Shown piece by piece: positions 39,789 to 51,823 of a DNA stretch of 64,000 nucleotides (position 1 is its first letter; every line of letters begins with the position of its first letter). The notes below the pieces were generated by a model that saw only the letters and a program-made list of their open reading frames with translations, searched no databases and was not told the origin of the DNA. The DNA is from Flammula alnicola (Eukaryota > Basidiomycota > Agaricomycetes > Agaricales > Strophariaceae), in NCBI GenBank assembly GCA_015499995.1, contig JADNRV010000132.1, positions 89,794-153,793 on the forward strand, written 5' to 3'. The position numbers were made by a program, and so were the translations under genes.

Positions 39789-42700
39789 TTAATCCATCTT
39801 ATTTCGTTTGCTCCTCCGCAGTCCCTCTGACAACTCCTTCACTTCATGGCTTCGCTTTAAGCTTGGTAAAGCGGCAGCAGGCTTGATAACTCGGACCCCC
39901 TTCGGAACCAAGTCCTTTGCAGCTTTCCCTCGTGGCCTTGGCTTCGGGCGCTCTCGATCTTCGATTCTCCCAGCATGAACGAGCAGTTCAATTCTGTGAT
40001 TCCGGACAAAATGGGGACCGCCAGCCATTCCGGATGCCGTGGTGTTAAAGAAGGCATACAATGAGCCACTGGCTGTGCGCGCTTCGACGAATTGAGTGCG
40101 AGTCAACAAATCTTGCTTGTCCACTTCACGTCCAAGGCTGAGATGGACACCCATTGTGTGAATTGACCCACTGGCTGCCATGGCTATCTCTGGAAGAGTG
40201 AGAAGTCGATCGATAGTCCCCTTCTTCGCGTCGTAGTATACATCGTCAGGCGCGATATCCGAGTCTGCCGCAATAGAGCTCGTGTATGCGAGATAGAATA
40301 TCTGTTCATCATCGCAAGGTTGGCGGCCAAGGTATCCACGTAAGATGGCGAGACGGAAGAGGACAGATGCGACGTTATGAATCCAATGAGATTCGACATA
40401 AACCTTGCTGTTCTTCGTATCGTGGTGCAGATATTGAAGGAAGGGATCAATGAGAGAGAGATCTCCAGGAAGGACATCGAGTTTGAACTGTTGCGTGAAC
40501 TTGAACTGGTGCTGTGTGATCATCTTGACAGAGTGCGATCGATTCTTGATCCAATTGTTGTACAGGGGGACAATTGGATGATCTCGGGTGCCCAGCATGA
40601 TTTCAAGTACCGCACCATATGAGCCTTCCAATATTTTACGAATGTCGGTATTGCTGTAGTCGTGTTTATCTGCAGCATCCTCTTCTAGACGCACTGGCCA
40701 CTTTATGGCTCCAAGGTTCTCCTGCAGTATATCAGTTATGTATGCTGTTATCAATTTGGAATGACTGCACCTTGGTGTACTCAAAGAAGGTATCACAGTA
40801 CTTCGCATGAAGGCATTGATTAGGCGTGAATACTGAGATCGTAACCAAAGGGTCATCGTCGGCTTGATAAATGTTGTCGTTGTACCATTCAACGTGAACT
40901 TGTATCGGAGATGAGCGTCCCAACACTTTGGCAGGATAGAAGCGAGCAGACGGCTTTGGCTTTAGAAGGATGAACGTTCCCAACCTATACATGTGTCAAA
41001 TAGTGTCAGTGAATGAGATAAATAGATTACTCACATTACTTTGTCCCAACGTCCACCATGTGGATGTATGCAGGCAGGACAAGCCCAAGTATCGTCTAAG
41101 CTCATATCAGCCCCATCCATTGAAACGCAATCTTCATGCCAAATCCTCTCGCAAAGGGTGCATGTAACCGTGAGGCTTTTAAAAGGCCTGCTTGGATTTG
41201 GTTGTGATAATTGACATGAGTCGCAAAGGTTGTACGCCTCTTCAGGATAAGAATCCAAGTCCGAGTTCGTTGAAACTTCGCAAATGAGTATAGCATAGCA
41301 ATTGCAATACATTTATAAAAGCACATACAATTCAGAACTTCTTGTGGAGCAGTCGGCATGGGCGCCAATACCGGTCCTGGAGAAGGACTGTCTGTGATTG
41401 ACACCACAGGGATCGTGATTGACACCACAGGGATCTCAGACTCGTAATCAGCTATGATTTCAGCTGCTAGCCTTGAAGTCTAGAAAGAGAATCCCTTAAG
41501 GGTTTGTTTTAGAAATATGAAACACAACTAACCTGTTTTTTGGAAGAGCTTCGGTTATATATATAACAGACTGAGAGCAAATCGTCCTTTTCTTCCAAAA
41601 GATGGGGGTTATCCGAAAGGATAAGGCGTCCACCATTTTCCATATCGTTGTAGGAGTGGCATCTCCCTCCAAAGCGAACCTGGGATACGAAATGATTTCC
41701 GTTTATATGTCGGACTCTTCCGACAAGTTCATATGTGACACCACCATTCTGGTCGGGAATCGAAAAGGTATTCTCGAATCGAAGTTTGTGCGGGTCAACT
41801 CGCACAACATCGGCATTCAGATTGAATATCTGGGGCCAGTGGGTCGAAACAGATGAGATTGGTGATTGGGCAGTGCACGATGGATCAAGACACTGCTCAA
41901 CGGGCAGGAGGTGGACTGGCGTCGTTCCGCCAGCATAGTTTCCTCCCCGAGACCTAGGGATATAATGCTGGAAGTAGTTTGACGTTGTTACATGGTCCCC
42001 GAATGTAATGTGAGCTGCATTCATGTCGCGGTTGTTAACCGTGAACCAGACTTCAGGTGCTTGTGAGATTGGAACGGAGAATTGGTGTCCATTTTTACAT
42101 TCACGAACAGTATGATGGGTAAGCCCAAAATATTCTTGAATTTCGGTGCTGGGATTTCCGTCCTATATAACTTTATTAATTCCAGATGAAAACCCAGATT
42201 AAAAAACTCACTATTACTGCATGTGACAGCCATGTTTTGGCGCATCCATATGCATTCTTGTCCGAATAGAGTTGCCATTTATTGAAGATGCGGTCTAGAG
42301 TCATAGTCTGCATCATACTCAAATTCTGAGTAATGGTGGTGATGGAGGCCTCGGTGGAAAGCTGCTTTAATCGACGTTCATAGTGATGGAATAGGCATGA
42401 TAGGAATGTATGGCTGGGGATACACGCCAGAAAAGCCGCGCGTGAGTCACTGGACCAAGATGAATAAGCACGGAACCAGATCTCGAGACCATTGTCAACA
42501 AAGCACGAGTTTGGACTCTGCCAATTATATGAGTGAAGTAGGTTTCTATTGATAGTGGAGAGGTCGACGGAGAGGTCATGAGAATTAGGCGCCGTATTAA
42601 GCGCCAGGCCAAGTGCTGCTTCAGTGTCAGGAGCTCGTCCATCATTCTCATCCCATTTTGGTTTCCCGGGTGGGCGATATGCCCGGGGTGGCCCTGGATT

Positions 42701-45007
42701 GTAATGTCCATCTAGACAATATAACCCGCAAGAAATTAAATGTTTTAGTCATCTAGAGCACCGAGTGATCGCACCTTTAATTGAATTATACTGAGATTCA
42801 AGTTCCTTGACGTGAAGAAAGAGCTTCTTGATCCCAGGAATTAAATCTTGATCAGATCCGACAGAATGATGAAGGAGTGAATGCGAATGCTCAGCTGGAT
42901 TGGAGGTTCTGGGAACTTGAATCGCAATGGAGGGATCCAAAGAGCTGTAGGCCGGGAAAATCAATGAGCGGAATGTTGGGCGTAGCCACCAGGACAGCCA
43001 ATTGACAATGTTCGGATACTCGGAATTCAATGTCACAATAGTTTTGTCAAACTCGGCTCGTGATGTTGCCTTGTCCTCGAGGATACGAAGGTGTAGGTTG
43101 AACTCAGCAGCCTTGGCTGATGGAACGAGGGCGCTGTTTGATGTAATTCGCTCGGCAGACTGCCAGAAATGGAAAGAACATCCTCGCTCAGCTTGCAGAG
43201 CTTGCTCAAGATAAGCCGCATGCTCGTTTTCTTGTGACGCCTTGGTAAGGTTATAAAACCCTGGCGTCATTGTAATGACGGCCTCAGCATATTCTGCAGC
43301 ATGCGCAGAGCGCTGTGCAGCTGAGAAGTCAAAAACCTAGATATACAGTAGTTAATTGGCTGTTAAGTAGCTGTTTCTATGATTACAATGGACGCTTACA
43401 TGTAGGAGATATTTTGGCTCAAATTCTAGGCCTTTGAGTTGGAGGTACTTCACGACGGTTTCTTGTATGTGACGGAAGTGCGGGCGATGATGAGCAATAT
43501 CTTGCCGCAAAATCCAGGTGTAGAGAACTGGAATCCAAGCGAGCATAACAGGATTGAAGACGCAGGTTACATTCAGCACACCTTCCCGAAAGAATGAGTG
43601 GTCGCCATCGGTAACAAATCCATGCCGTGCCATTAAATGGTTGCCTGGGGTTTGGTCATTCCAAGAATCAACCGATTTTTCTAGTGTTGTCCTCATAAAG
43701 GGCGTTTGAAATGTGAGAAAAGCGGGGCCGTGAATCGATGAATTGATGATAAATGGAGTTTTGAATTCTTGCTGAAGATCGAAGAGCGATTTGAGTACTG
43801 CTAACCCACCCTTTGATGCGGCTGGTGGTGAAATTCCAAGGCGCGCCTGACTCTGCCCCACCTGGTACCGAGCAACCTGAGGATTAGCGAGTGTGCCGGA
43901 GATTTCGGGTAAAGGAACAGATCCAGGAAAGGTATCGCCAGTGCGAAGCGCATGAACTAAGGCAGTTGGATTGCGAGTAACCTGTGCATCAACTGCCTCC
44001 TGTTCTGCCACAGATAGCCGCCCACCAGGAGGGCGTTCATGTGAGTGGATGCCAGAATGCTCCCAGACCGAGTATATGACACCATTGTTGCTTGTTTCAT
44101 AGTGATATGATCGAGCTTGGCAGGCTATTTGGACAATTGGTGAGTGACAGAGTCTACAGCCATTGTGAAGCTGATTTTTGCGAGCAGAAGGATCAGTCTT
44201 GGGACGGATAAGACGCCCACAGACTGCGTTAGCACAAGAGAAAACCCCAAGGCAGTTACGCTGTTCGACCCGACGTCCATTGTGTGCCTGCCGTCCACTT
44301 GAGCGCCATGCCCATTTTGTTTCCTTCCACTTTAGCGGCTCATTTCCTAGCACATATTCACGGCGTTCTTCACCATTCGGCCACTCCGGTGAGTTCTCAC
44401 TATCTATATTATTTGTTTGCGGTCAGTATCGATACTTATAATCAACGCAGAAGATGTTTACCTTGATGCTCAGTGATTACCGGTTTCTTCTCGCTACTGT
44501 CTTTCGAAATTTGAGCCTCGGATGCCTTTTTAAGTTCCAATGGTGTAGGGAGGGATAATTTTCCCTTTGAATCAGTCGGGACTTGGGAAATTAAAACTGG
44601 GGCCTGAACAGGAGGCTGGAATCGAGGGACTAGAGAGCCGTTCAAGTGCGGGAAGCCAGGGTACATGATGGGTGGATGATAGGGATATCCATAAACGGGT
44701 GGATAGCCCTGCATTGCCGACATGTCTACATATACATATTTAGTAAATTAGTCGCCAAACATAGGTTTAATTACCGGTTGGCATTGTTGGCATGTCTTCT
44801 GGACGGTTTATTTGTGGATTAAACCACGGTGGATAGCCTAAGATATGATGAATAACAGTATTATAGAACAGGCGAATAATCCAAACCAAAATAAGGATAA
44901 TTTTGTCCTGGTGGGCATGGCCCGGGTGGATATTGATTGTCCGGTGGATTGTTGGGTGCCCCATTTTGTCCTACAAGGCCGAAGAGGTGTTTTATTCTTT
45001 GCAGCAT
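39789..45007 (-). CDS. MULE-like transposase with GCM-like finger, USP-like peptidase and PHD finger
   Basis: Ele­ven exons (45007-44887, 44837-44775, 44725-44462, 44403-43400, 43336-42775, 42711-42218, 42162-41533, 41479-41329, 41275-41035, 40984-40771, 40721-39789) give 1558 aa, with no stop or frameshift. Domains in order: Pro/Tyr/Gly-rich N-terminus (1-150); GCM/WRKY-type Cys/His zinc finger (about 175-275); DDE core with D in FVTDGDHSFF (about 410), D in VFDFSAAQRSAH (about 487) and E in SNPAEHSHS (about 633); ubiquitin-peptidase-like region with Cys box NSCFVDNGLE (about 741) and His box RHINGNHFVSQVRF (about 993); PHD finger (about 1110-1175); a BAH/Tudor-like segment (about 1178-1245); and a basic C-terminus (KRSHEVKE, RRSKRNK). 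The MULE assignment is inferred from the motifs and the 9-bp target duplication. What the peptidase and chromatin-reader parts do for the element is unknown. Confidence 0.85.
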
Positions 45008-45498
45008 GGTCTCAAAGTCGTAGGTAGATGGAAAGGCTCTCTCCTCTCATTAAAATTGTGTATGTACTCAGGTGAAAATTGCATTTGAAATCAGCGGCAA
45101 GTGGCATAAGTTATTTCCGGAAGCTCACCTTGGCATTTCATTGAGCCTTCTGCTCGTATCCAGCTCTCTGTCTCAATATTTATTATATAGCTTATCTATA
45201 TACATAATACACTCACTCCAGATCACTATTTACGCTCTGGCTGAAGTCAGCAAGTTAGCGCCCAGCGGCTGCCAGTTAACTGTGCCAAGCTAACTGGCGC
45301 CTATAAATGAGTCACGCCTTGGTCACGCCGAGTAACTGTTTTTGGCTGGCGATCACAGCGCCAAGGTAACTGCAAGTTAACGGATGTAAGCGTATTAACT
45401 GCACTAACTGCAATAAATTAACTGTTGCTGCCAAAAGCAAGCAACAGTTAGCTTTTGGCAGAGAAAAGTGAATTGGAAAAGTAACTTTGTTAACCACC
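45008..45498. other. right end of the MULE-like element
   Basis: This holds the presumed promoter of the transposase gene plus GTTA/TAAC subterminal repeats, ending with the terminal segment that carries GGAAAAGTAACTTT. No additional gene is seen. Confidence 0.5.
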
Positions 45499-45507
45499 GG
45501 CTGGCAG
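45499..45507 (+). repeat. target-site duplication, right copy
   Basis: GGCTGGCAG, identical to 37649-37657, flanking the other side of the MULE-like element at the same 10-base distance from the shared terminal 14-mer. Confidence 0.8.
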
Positions 45508-47434
45508 TGGGCCGATCTGCAGGATTCTTCGACCAAGATTGTTCGATGATGTCCCAAATAGCATTAGTCATCTGTGGGGCCTCATCTGAGCTGGGTCTGT
45601 CAGGTCGAGCATTTCTCTTTACTACGAGCTTGGATAGGTGGGCCGGAGAAACGTTCCCAAAAGGAATTTCGTGAGTAAATATCTGAAGACGGTCAATATG
45701 TATTAGTAATCGAGAAGAAATAGAGAATAATGCATACCTCATACGCGGTCATTGCGAATGAATATATATCGCAGGGGAACCGCAACAAACGACCTTCGAA
45801 TAACTCCGGAGCCATCCAGTTCTGACTTCCTAGTAATAAGTTGTTTTCCGTGGTTGTTACGCGGCTATTGACATCAGCCTTGATTCGCGCAAGACCAAAA
45901 TCACAGAGCATAGCTCTCTCTCCCTCGTCGATTAGGACGTTGACAGCCTTGAGATCTCCATGAATGACTTTTTGCGAATGAAGATATGTTAGGCCAAGGG
46001 AGGCCTGATGAATCTAAATGAACCGGCTATGAATATATTTTGCGGTATAATAATCGGAGGAGTTTACTTACGATCTTGAGCCGATTACAATCAGGGTTAT
46101 TATCGATGAAATCCCGTGCATTGCCGTGTTCAATCAAGGGCATGACAAGGAATGGTTTATCGTCGAGAATGTTTGCTCCAAGAAATTCTACAACGATGGC
46201 GAGTGTCATATAAAATAATGTTAGTAGACCAGTGAGCAATCTACTCACGAATGATATTTGGATGCCGAAGTCTCGACCAAGTCTAGAGAAAGCCTTTCAG
46301 AAGGACGCAGGGCAATAATGGCAGGATAGCTCACGTCAATTTCATGACGAATAGCCTGTGTGAAGAATGATGAGACACAGCATTGAATGTGGATTGAGGG
46401 ACGTACTGCAGCTCGTGGTGTGATCCCCTCCATGCCATTCATGGCCTTCAACGCAACGTCTGTGTAATTCTATTTCCCCCGATACACCTTTCCACTAACC
46501 CAATTAAAAAGAAATCAGCGGGCGACATACGATAACTTGAAAAAAGGAGACCCACAAGCCGCCAGCTCCAATCAGCGGCCCAAATTCCACGTCAAACGAA
46601 GTTATCGTCCAGGGCTTGATATCCACCTGCTGTCCGCTCATCGTCATGAGATATCGCAGACTGTGGATCATAAAACGGAGCTCTTCTTGGTCTCCGCGCC
46701 GTTCCTCTAGGCGTCTCCGGAGGGTAGCCATCATGGCCATCGGGCTATTCTGCACTACGCCTGGTTGCGATAAACAATCAACCACTGATTAGGGGCGAAA
46801 TGATGACCAGTCACTCACTGAGTGCGTCGATTAGAAGGCGCTGGTTCGCTTCGAGTTCATGTAAGTGAGCATGAAGACGCTTTTGATCGATCATGCGCGC
46901 TTCATCGTTCTTGGCTTGCCATCGATGTATGTCCATGAGTGCTGCGAGCTGCGTGTGGATGACTCCCTATGAGGGACAATCCAATAAGAGGAAGGGATGC
47001 ATTCAGTTACCTGGAAGGCATTGATACTAGTGGCGATCCGCCGGTGGTAGGCATCAATGGAGGATAAGCGATCTTCTTTTTGGATGAGTGACCTGAAGAA
47101 TCCGTTGGAGCCTTGCTTCTGAATGAAAGCCGAAATCTCCTTTAGCAGGCTGTAAACACGTGAATTCTAGCATTCGGCGCCGTGAACATAAGGATCGAAC
47201 GAACCTCTCCAAGTCAATAAGGGCTTCCAGTGTTGCATCGTCGTTAAGCTTCCCCTCGCGGTATTGCTTATCTAGTGCGTAAAGAAGATGCGCCACCGAG
47301 CCAGCGAGGACCTTAAGCTGCTCCTTGCTATCTTCGGCTTCTCCCACTGCAGCCCAGATCGTCTTGAAGATGGTAAACGAAAGATGCAAGTAGGGGACGG
47401 GACCGAGCTGCAGGGTTAGCTCTATATGGTCCAT
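45499..47434 (-). pseudogene. MLKL-NTD-like four-helix bundle + TKL-type kinase, 5' half of a gene split by a transposon
   Basis: Exons 47434-47205, 47149-47011, 46966-46819 and 46760-46556 encode the four-helix bundle (VPYLHLSFTIFKTIWAA), a coiled linker and the start of the kinase glycine loop (GAGGFGKV). In the next exon (from 46494) the codon after G-K is TAG (46470-46472) where the paralog has Trp, so the protein is cut short. Later exons still read as a complete kinase: VALK, LRHPNI, IHGDLK in place of HRDLK, CDFGLAR, WMAPE and D-I-Y-S-F. The frame is then interrupted by the transposon at NPADRPTAS. Removing the insertion makes it continue in phase into the Hsp70-like frame. Exon sizes match the plus-strand kinase pseudogene (139 and 205 nt). 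Confidence 0.82.
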
Positions 47435-47564
47435 GGGCGGTGGTGGAGCTGTTGTAGTGAGAGGGGTGGAGGCAAAAGGCGCTCAGTCGTTTAACCCCAG
47501 GAATATGTGCCTGGAAAGGCCGCGCATAGCCATTAATTTCCGAACGCGATGCTTGGGAGGGGGT

Positions 47565-47572
47565 TATTTATA
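47565..47572 (-). promoter_or_regulatory. TATA-like box of the split kinase gene
   Basis: TATAAATA on the minus strand, 131-138 bp before the ATG at 47434. The plus-strand kinase paralog has a similar TATTTATA about 85 bp before its ATG. Confidence 0.35.
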
Positions 47573-49780
47573 TCGTTATGCGATATCGAGATGATTTCAA
47601 CACACTTACCTGAGTACCTCACATGGCCCTTTCGATTTGGGAAACCATCAGATTGAACCACAATAGTTCATCTGACTTCATAGGCAAGAAAGCGTGCTCT
47701 TCCACTCCCTTATCCTCCTTCGTTTCTCCTCTTCCTCCTAAAAACTTGAACAAAGCTGAGAGTAACATGGCGAGGTAATGATCGTTTTGGGCCGAAACAG
47801 GTATAGCCAGCGCGTCGAGGGACACGATGAAAGCTACGTTGAACAATGACATCTTTCCAACACAGACAATGTCGGAGAAGGGTTCTGAATGATATATACA
47901 TCGCCATGTAGGCCGAATCTGAAGAATACAGAAGTGAGCAGGAATCCATGGCGCAGATTGATGGTCTGGCGCGTGGCTTCCACAACACTGACAGTGTTCG
48001 GAGGATTCTGTGACCTGCAGCTTAACAATACTGTTGAGACTGAACATCCATTATTGTATGTAGGTATCAGTAGTCGAATCGGAGGTACTTACGCCACTGG
48101 TTGCTGCGAAAATCGCGTGATGAGGGATTTGTGTCATTGGGCGAATTCACCGATGTTTGGCGCTCTCGTTTGTCGACAGTGAGGTACGGGTATATCGAGT
48201 TCTAGAGCGTTCTATGTCTTAGGTGATGAATCGATGACGGGCGGGTCCGCGAGATGCTTGCAGGTTGTTGGGCATGGTGGTGAGCTCGTTGATGATGTTT
48301 GTCGAGAAACACTCATTTTGGGGCTTGCCACGAATTCAGGGTCGGTCGCAAATAGCCGGAGGCGCCAGTACCGGTGCCTCAATCCAACCTCAATCAAGCC
48401 TCAATATTCAATTCTCGATTCTCAAGCCTCCAACAGGTATTTATGCCATGATGAGATGGCAACTCAGCAGCCGGAAGGAAATCAGAAAACCAGCTTTGCA
48501 ATCAGTTCAAGTCTGATTGAAACCTGAGACTACTTAGTTTTGAGCGGGCATCAAAAATCCCCGCTGCTTATGACCGACCAAGTTCTTCCATGTAATCAGT
48601 GTTCTCTGGCCACAACTTGAGCTCAACCCACCTCCGCTTCTTTTCTCTGTTGTGAGTCCCTTTTTCCCGCCCAACCCCGTACTGTTCCGTGTTCTCTCTC
48701 ATGCTATCTATTTCGCATCTTTAGAATGTCGGCTATGCGAACATTTTATCCTCAAACCCCCTTGTATGGGCGACATAGGTGCTTTGCCTCTATTTTGACA
48801 AAAGATTGATTGATGGCGAGAGGAAGATATACTGTAGTGACCATTCCACCAGGGTACGATCGAGCATTCATATTCCCGTCAAGTCATTCAACTAAGCCCC
48901 ACAGAGAAGTGAATAGTAGTGCCAGCCAGTTGACAGAACGACTCTGAATGTGGCAAGGACTTGTAATGCCATACGCATGACCGGTACTGTTGACATACGA
49001 GTACAGCATGTACTTATCATGCGGCCGGGCTATGGGTGAATGCGACGCATCCAAAAACGCAGTTTCCTTTAATCCTGTTGGTTATGGACAACTATTCAGC
49101 AGTGAGTACTAGTGAGACCTCGCTATTGTGAACCAAGCATCTAATAGTCCTTGGGCCCCTTAGTCCTCTTACTCTCGATCCCACGATATGCCAGACACGG
49201 ATCTCTGCCATGGAACGGATGCCGAAAGCAACCTCATCCTCGACTATTGAACGCGCCAAATTTGACGCCTACTAATCGTGTTGTCTTCGCCGTCAGAAAT
49301 TTTTGTAACATGGCATTCTGTGCCAGGATGCCTCTGTGCCTTTCATCAAAAACCTCACTCAAACAACGACTAGGCCTGCTCACTAGTTTGTTGTCTACGA
49401 GTAGCCCGCCTAACGACGTGCCTCCATCAGTTGGGCAATTCCTGATACATGGAGTCGATATCCGACCAACGGCGCCAATTTGGAGCTCTTTCGCTGCTCG
49501 GTGCCCCACTAAAGCGCCCAGATAAAGCCTTGCCTTCGCCGCTCGTCGTCCCAGGCTGTCCTTCGCACATTCAGCCGGCATTCCTCTCGTCTGATTTTGT
49601 CTCTTTGACACCTCCATATTCAAAGTTCTTTTGATCCGCTTTCGCTCATGTCTTGACCCTTCGCGCCTCGCTGGGGTATATAAGCTAGACGCTTTAGACG
49701 CTTGAGGCAGTTGGACATCCTCTCCACCTGCAAGCTACCGGATCCAAAAATTAGGCCCGACGCCAGATAAGGCTTCTGTT
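47573..49780. other. intergenic, no gene recognised
   Basis: About 2.2 kb lies between divergent starts. Several medium open frames occur on both strands near 47620-48050 and 49150-49620. They overlap each other antisense and show no domains or intron structure. I leave them uncalled. Confidence 0.4.
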
Positions 49781-50949
49781 ATGATCTCCGCCGTCGCTTT
49801 TGCGCTCTCTCTCATTCCCATATGTTATATATTGTTTATAACAGGGTGATTTGTTGACGAACGTTATATATTTATGTAGGCTATCTCCGCAACACCAGGG
49901 CTCACATCCGAACATGCTCGCTGGAATGCTACCAACGGTCCTCTTCCAGGATGGTCCTATTTTGGTTGCTACATGTAAGCTGTCTCCTTCAGTCATCGAA
50001 GGGCCTTGAACTGATGCCCTGCGCCCACTGCGCAGCGATCTTACGCTGGAGCAGTCCAATCTGACCGGACTCGGGATAGCAGAGGCTCGGACACGCGTCG
50101 AGCAGGCAGTGCGGTGTCGCGTCGCACGCAATGGCAAGAGGCAAGCAAAGCTGGTTCGTCTACAACGGGACACGCACAGCCACGATACTATCTAATCTAA
50201 TCTAGCCGAGGACTGCCAGACCTCACTACTACAACGCCTTCCTAGCATACCCTCCTCCAGACTAACGGCGTCGACGCCCAAATGACGCCTAATTTTTGCA
50301 CAAGCTTTTGCCAGCTGGGTGGTGCCACCGGTGTACCCCTCACGGGACTCAACTTCGCCGACATGGAGTTCGCCTCTGAATGCTGTACGTACTCCACACT
50401 AAATCACGCCTCTGTTTCTTTTAAAATAATATATATTCCAGATTGTGACTTCAATATTGAAGGCACGGCTACGCAGGCCGATGATACCGAATGCAACATT
50501 CCCTGCGGCGGTGATTCGACATTTATTTGCGGCGGTGCTGGCCGCATAAGCATCTACCAAGATCTCGGTCACGGTAGTGTCCTCCCAATTAATAAGGTAA
50601 AGGTCGGCAAATTTTCCCGCGTCGATGGCAATCGTCGCACTCTTACTGAACGATTTGACATTCCCGATGGTGTTACTATCGAGACCTGCACCAAAACCTG
50701 CCAAATTGCAGGATTTAATATCACCGGCCTCGAGTTTGGCCAGGAGTGCTGTATGTATTTCGAGTTTCCATACCTTGGATCTTCCTTCTAACTTGCCGTC
50801 TTACTATTCTTACTTATAGGGTGCGGATCTTCCTTCCTCGTTGCAAATACCACTCTCCTCTGGGCGACTGCTTGCAAGCCTGCCACAAGGCTGACCATAT
50901 CGAACTTTGTGGTGCCGAGAACCGTCTGTCGGTTTACCTCAGGGTTTGA
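49781..50949 (+). pseudogene. WSC-domain protein, frameshifted copy
   Basis: It has two WSC domains like its intact neighbour at 51824-52984. Readable parts are WSYFGCY (49950s), TPNFCTSFCQLGG and GLNFADMEFASEC (50280-50390), CDFNIEGTA with the CGG-rich core GGDSTFICGGAGRISIYQD (50440-50580), and a second set (IETCTKTCQ, LEFGQEC). Two breaks are visible. The segment before TNGVDAQMTP (about 50040-50270) cannot be joined in frame to the first Cys block. In the last exon, WCGSSFLVANTT and LGDCLQACHKADHIELCGAE lie in different frames (about 50860). WSC domains bind carbohydrate and are typical of secreted or wall-associated proteins. A product from this copy is unlikely to be normal. Confidence 0.7.
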
Positions 50950-51823
50950 GCATTGAATATGCCGCATTGTGTCATAGGATGAGAGCTTTTGAGGGATAGG
51001 AAATACCGGTTACAGGATGCTGTATGTATCTAAGTAGATAATCTCCATTTCCAACGCAAAGCCCAGTGCCCAGTGTCGGAACAACCGGATCATATACCGA
51101 CATCTTGAATGCCGGGTGCCGGTAATTTCCCGATGGCTCTTTGTTCTTAACCACAACGTTCCAATGCCAGATGGCCTATGAATGGATTGGCAACTTGCGA
51201 GAGCAAAAGTATGTTGTAGTTTTTTTCTAGTCCGAGCTTTTCCTCTTAAATGTCCCTTAGGATTTTCGACCCATCCTTGTGACGCGCTTGCCCTCTGTAC
51301 TCGTAAGAGGCGCCACCTTATCGTGTCCGGGAGCATGATTATATGTTGTTACGTGTATAAAAGAAAGCATTGGACAGGAAGTCGTTCCGTGGACGGTGGC
51401 GCTCGCATAGCCGAGGGAATGTAGCGGCTCATTAGAGGTACATGGTCTGTAGAAACTGTGAGGGCTTAGAGATACTGTGCGTTCCACCATCTCATGGTAC
51501 TTATCCTTGCTCGAACCTCAGCTCACTTGAGTAGTAGGTACCTCTGGGCAGTGCAGTTGGATCGTTAAAGGTATGCATCTATCCTGATTGGATGTCCTTC
51601 AACCTTCAAATTATTACCGTCGCTTCCAAGTCTTGACTCTAAGCCGACGATAAACGCACTTCTATTATTCCTACCTTCTATCTTTTGCCAGAAGTTTCCT
51701 CGCTGACAGTCGTCCTACTCCAGTTCGCATCAATAGATACTCTTCTCAGCCGAGTACAATCGCGTGTTCTTCTTAAAGTTCGACACCCATCGTCCCATCC
51801 ACTCCCTACTCCAACAATCCAGC
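50950..51823. other. intergenic, promoter of the intact WSC gene
   Basis: These 874 bp lie between the two tandem WSC genes. The last 150 bp are pyrimidine-rich, as is common just before fungal start codons. No gene is seen. Confidence 0.45.

Larger units (their letters stand above)
37658..45498 (-). mobile_element. MULE-like DNA transposon with 9-bp target-site duplication
   Basis: The element is about 7.84 kb. Direct repeats GGCTGGCAG lie immediately outside it at 37649-37657 and 45499-45507, the size expected for Mutator-like elements. Starting 10 bases inside each end, both termini share the inverted 14-mer AAAGTTACTTTTCC; the outermost 10 bases match poorly. Long subterminal regions full of GTTA/TAAC words lie at both ends (about 37680-38660 and 45240-45480). 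The single minus-strand gene inside is fully open and spliceable, so the insertion looks recent. It split a kinase-Hsp70 gene: the coding frame on the two sides joins exactly once one repeat copy is removed. Confidence 0.85.

Noticed and set aside
37658..45498. KDZ-type (CxC) transposon as an alternative class for the element
   Set aside because: The 9-bp target duplication, GCM-like finger and D...D...E motif spacing fit a MULE better. I see no KDZ CxC signature.
47619..48047. 142-codon minus-strand frame upstream of the kinase gene
   Set aside because: No domain, and several antisense frames of similar length. It lacks promoter and intron evidence.
49151..49623. Two long antisense frames (124 and 129 codons)
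   Set aside because: They mirror each other on opposite strands, and neither has recognisable motifs.
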